From NCBI RefSeq assembly GCF_005405185.1, contig NZ_BJDO01000027.1, positions 1-32,744 on the forward strand: 32,744 nt of DNA, read 5' to 3'. Shown here in pieces: positions 30,405 to 32,744 of the stretch. The DNA comes from Secundilactobacillus hailunensis (GTDB lineage Bacteria; Bacillota; Bacilli; Lactobacillales; Lactobacillaceae). The notes under the pieces are model-generated. The model was not told where the DNA came from and searched no databases. It saw only the letters and a program-made list of their open reading frames with translations. A program made the translations under genes and the position numbers. The stretch's first letter is position 1, and each line of letters begins with the position of its first letter.

Positions 30405-31364
30405 TTATTCTCCTTGTTTTGACAATAGTGCGTCTAGTTCTTTGATGACCTGTTTAATTTCGTCATCGTCGTGAGCCACGGCACCGCTGGCCAAGGCGTG
30501 TCCGCCACCACCATGCCGCTTAGCTAATTCGTTAATAGCGGGTCCCTTAGACCGTAACCGAATCCGGAAAGTGTGGTCCTTGGATTCCACGAAAATGGCC
30601 CAAGATTTAACTTCCTTGATGCGTCCCGGCAGTGGGACCACTGAACTCGTAGATTCGTCACCAAGCTTGAAGGGTTCCAAAACTTCGTCACTGAGCTTAA
30701 TGTAAGCTGCACCACTGGGCAAGATCGTCAGATTTTCATAAACGTAAGCTGATAATCGCGCTAACGGAATTGAAATTTCGTCTTCCTTTTGATTAACGTC
30801 ACTGGCAGAAAAATCAAACTGCATCAATTCACCGGCCACTTTCATAGTGTGAGTGGAGGTGGAAGGATACATAAACCGGCCAGTATCGCCGACAATTCCG
30901 GCATACAGTAATCTGGCCGCTTCAGCGGTGCAGGTCAGTTCCGGTTTCATTGCGGTGTAAAGATCAAATACCAATTCGGAAGTACTGGAAGCTTCTGGGG
31001 AGACCCACATGGGATCGCCGAACTGATCGTCATTGGGATGATGATCAATTTTGATCAGCTGATTGCCCTTGCTGTAACGGTCATCATCGATTCGTGGCTG
31101 GTTAGCCGTATCTAAGACCAGCACTAACGCGTCTTTGTAAGCGTCATCGTCAATCGTGTCCGTCTTGCCTAACCAATCGAAGCCCGGATACTGCTTCCCC
31201 ACTGAATAGATCTTTTTACTGGGAAAACTGGCTTTTAAGATCTCCGCCAGCCCCATTTGCGAACCAATCGCATCCGGATCAGGCCGTTGGTGTCTGTGAA
31301 TAATAATGGTTTGATGTTGTTTAATTGCGTTTAAGATTTCAGTCTGTGTTTCTTTTAATGTCAT
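30405..31364 (-). CDS. nrnA: oligoribonuclease / pAp phosphatase NrnA (DHH family)
   Basis: A 319-residue DHH/DHHA1 phosphoesterase. Metal ligands: D29 and D31 (RPDPDAIGS), D85 (LDTANQ), and D107-H108-H109. The DHHA1 substrate motif GGGGHA (285-290) closes the fold. NrnA degrades nanoRNAs and pAp and, in related proteins, linear di-nucleotides. ATG 31364 has AAAGGTG about ten bases upstream. It leads a two-gene unit with cshB from its own promoter. Confidence 0.9.
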   Translation of the reverse strand: MTLKETQTEILNAIKQHQTIIIHRHQRPDPDAIGSQMGLAEILKASFPSKKIYSVGKQYPGFDWLGKTDTIDDDAYKDALVLVLDTANQPRIDDDRYSKGNQLIKIDHHPNDDQFGDPMWVSPEASSTSELVFDLYTAMKPELTCTAEAARLLYAGIVGDTGRFMYPSTSTHTMKVAGELMQFDFSASDVNQKEDEISIPLARLSAYVYENLTILPSGAAYIKLSDEVLEPFKLGDESTSSVVPLPGRIKEVKSWAIFVESKDHTFRIRLRSKGPAINELAKRHGGGGHALASGAVAHDDDEIKQVIKELDALLSKQGE

Positions 31365-31403
31365 TACTGTGTATCACCTTTCAACTCGCTTAGTCGTTTC
31401 TAC

Positions 31404-31432
31404 AGTATAAGTTGTCTCGCCCTTGAAAGCAA
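31404..31432 (-). promoter_or_regulatory. nrnA–cshB promoter
   Basis: Minus-strand TTGCTT (plus 31427-31432) and TATACT (plus 31404-31409) are 17 bases apart. I see no terminator between dinB and this box, so read-through from dinB is possible. Confidence 0.65.
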
Positions 31433-31479
31433 GAAGCCATATTAGCAGGCGGCAAAATTACTGATTACCGTCTGATTAC

Positions 31480-32613
31480 CTACTCATTATGATACTTCCT
31501 GCGCTGCTCATGTTCAAACAGATCCAACGCAATGTTTTCAAAGGTGATTGGCGCTAACCCAGTAATGGTAATACCTAATAGGCGCACCCCTTCTGGATTG
31601 TCTGGCAAACTGTTCATGATTTCTTTAGCCATCTGGGCATAGAGTTTGGGATCATTTTCCAAAAAGTCAGCTTGGGTCACCCGCTTAGTTTTGGTTTTAA
31701 AATCCCCATAGCGCACTTTTAGAACCAGTGTGCGGCCGTGCATCTGCTGTTTTTTAACCGTCTTAGCCAGCATCTCAGCTAGTTTATCCAACTGAGCATC
31801 CACTTCACTATCAGTGGTCAAAAACGGCCAGTACGTCGTTTCGTTACCAATTGACTTACGTTCCCGCTGATATTCTACTGGCCGGTCATCCGCGCCACGC
31901 ACTCGCTGGTACAAGATTTCACCGAACCGGCCAAATTGTTTGATCAGGTCCAGTTCAGCCCAAGCCAAGAGGTCCTGCCCCGTGTGAATGTTTAAATCAT
32001 GCATTTTGGGCACCGTTTTCTTACCCACGCCCCGAAACCGCTCGATTGGTAACTGCATCAAGAAATCATGGGCATCCGCTGCGTGAATAATTGTGATACC
32101 AACCGGTTTACGATAGTCTGAAGCTTCTTTGGCAAGAAATTTACTATAGGAGATCCCGATGGAACTGGTCAAATGGGTCTGATCCCAAATTTCAGCCTGC
32201 AAGCGAACCGCCAATTCAACGGGATCCGCTAACTTCATTTTATTGGTCGTCACGTCCAGATAAGCCTCATCAAAGGCAACGGTTTCAATAATGTCAGTGT
32301 ATTCGTGAAAAATTCGATGAATTTGATCCGAAATCGCGCGGTAGTGCTGAAAATTAGGGGTGACAAACACCGCTTGGGGGCACAGTTTTAACGCTTGCTG
32401 CGCCGGCATAGCCGAATGGACACCAAATTGTCTGGCCACGTAATTAGCCGTTGTGACTACCCCGCGACCACCAGTCCGCCGGGGATCACGGGAGATCACT
32501 AACGGTCTCTTCTTATAGGCTGGGGTATCGCGTTGTTCAATGGAAGCGTAAAAGGCATCCATATCAACATGTAAGATTTTCCGGCTATCATCAATATGCA
32601 CTGGATTATCCAA
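31480..32613 (-). CDS. dinB: DNA polymerase IV
   Basis: A 377-residue Y-family translesion polymerase. The catalytic acidic residues are D17 ([12 protein letters not shown]) and D115-E116 (AFDEAYLDV). The thumb/little-finger motifs include [25 protein letters not shown] (363-367) near the C-terminus is a beta-clamp binding sequence. The start is TTG at 32613, seven bases behind a GGGGG-type SD (AAAAGGGGG); there is no ATG near. Its leader contains a hairpin and T run described separately. Confidence 0.94.
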   Translation of the reverse strand: MDNPVHIDDSRKILHVDMDAFYASIEQRDTPAYKKRPLVISRDPRRTGGRGVVTTANYVARQFGVHSAMPAQQALKLCPQAVFVTPNFQHYRAISDQIHRIFHEYTDIIETVAFDEAYLDVTTNKMKLADPVELAVRLQAEIWDQTHLTSSIGISYSKFLAKEASDYRKPVGITIIHAADAHDFLMQLPIERFRGVGKKTVPKMHDLNIHTGQDLLAWAELDLIKQFGRFGEILYQRVRGADDRPVEYQRERKSIGNETTYWPFLTTDSEVDAQLDKLAEMLAKTVKKQQMHGRTLVLKVRYGDFKTKTKRVTQADFLENDPKLYAQMAKEIMNSLPDNPEGVRLLGITITGLAPITFENIALDLFEHEQRRKYHNE

Positions 32614-32635
32614 AATTACGCCCCCTTTTATAACT

Positions 32636-32691
32636 AAAAAAAATCGGTGCTACGATATTTGGAGTTGATAGGCAGTTTGCCTTTCAACTCC
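32636..32691 (-). other. hairpin and T run in the dinB leader
   Basis: GGAGTTGA (32661-32668) and TCAACTCC (32684-32691) form a stem with an inner AGGCA/TGCCT helix, 13 base pairs in all. On the minus strand eight T follow about 18 bases later (A run 32636-32643), after a small ATCG…CGAT stem. On the plus strand five T follow the large hairpin at once. It may be the terminator of a gene outside the window, a bidirectional terminator, or an attenuator in the dinB leader. Confidence 0.55.
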
Positions 32692-32695
32692 TTTT

Positions 32696-32725
32696 TCTAT
32701 ACCATTATTATATTTGAACACGCAA
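32696..32725 (-). promoter_or_regulatory. putative dinB promoter
   Basis: Minus-strand TTGCGT (plus 32720-32725) and TATAGA (plus 32696-32701) are 18 bases apart. If used, the transcript begins with the hairpin at 32661-32691. I see no LexA box here. Confidence 0.45.
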
Positions 32726-32744
32726 ATAGGACACTACACTATTT

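Noticed and set aside
31461-31480. Tandem CTGATTACC repeat at the dinB stop
   Set aside because: Only two nine-base copies; no sign of an array or a CRISPR.

Overview
The window is a stretch of low-to-mid-GC Firmicute chromosome. Gene order and protein sequences point to the Lactobacillaceae: comG operon–methyltransferase–ackA, divergent ccpA/pepQ, ireB–ruvX–DUF1292, alaS behind a T-box, a cshB-like helicase beside nrnA, and non-ATG starts with strong Shine-Dalgarno (SD) sites. I cannot name the species. Almost everything is chromosomal housekeeping on the minus strand. The exceptions are tetR, pepQ, mscS and yslB on the plus strand, plus a possible gene tail at the left edge.

Layout. 1-77 may be the tail of a plus-strand gene, followed by a hairpin. 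226-5968 (minus) is the competence pseudopilus operon comGA-GB-GC-GD-GE-GF-GG, then a YtxK-like methyltransferase, then acetate kinase; most com genes overlap. 6080-8995 is a large MMPL/RND-type exporter. 9151-10660 is an IS200/IS605-type element that carries only tnpB; it sits between the exporter and a divergent TetR-family regulator (10661-11305). 11433-14854 holds yebC, a membrane protein with two CPBP protease-like domains, and ccpA. A 429-base spacer with a cre site leads to pepQ. 16476-17386 is an envelope-stress-like pair (YtxH, DUF948) whose leader contains a perfect palindrome. mscS follows, convergent with murI-rdgB-metallophosphoesterase-cbpB. yslB, trxA, mutS2, zapA, DUF1292, ruvX, ireB, T-box-alaS, cshB, nrnA and dinB fill the rest.

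Functional links. The ccpA/pepQ pair couples carbon catabolite control to proline-peptide use. MscS lies beside a CBS protein of the c-di-AMP-binding CbpB/DarB type, which suggests an osmotic link. Replication, repair and cell-division genes cluster on the right (mutS2, ruvX, zapA, dinB, nrnA).

The most interesting spot is the tnpB element. It appears to have inserted exactly at the tetR start codon, separating the ATG from a recognisable native promoter and SD that now lie about 1.5 kb away, next to the exporter. A near-perfect palindrome just downstream of the exporter promoter is a candidate TetR operator. The element keeps an intact RuvC triad and a structured right end that looks like an omega RNA, so its guide can be predicted to match the empty tetR site. 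I saw no CRISPR array, prophage or rRNA/tRNA gene.
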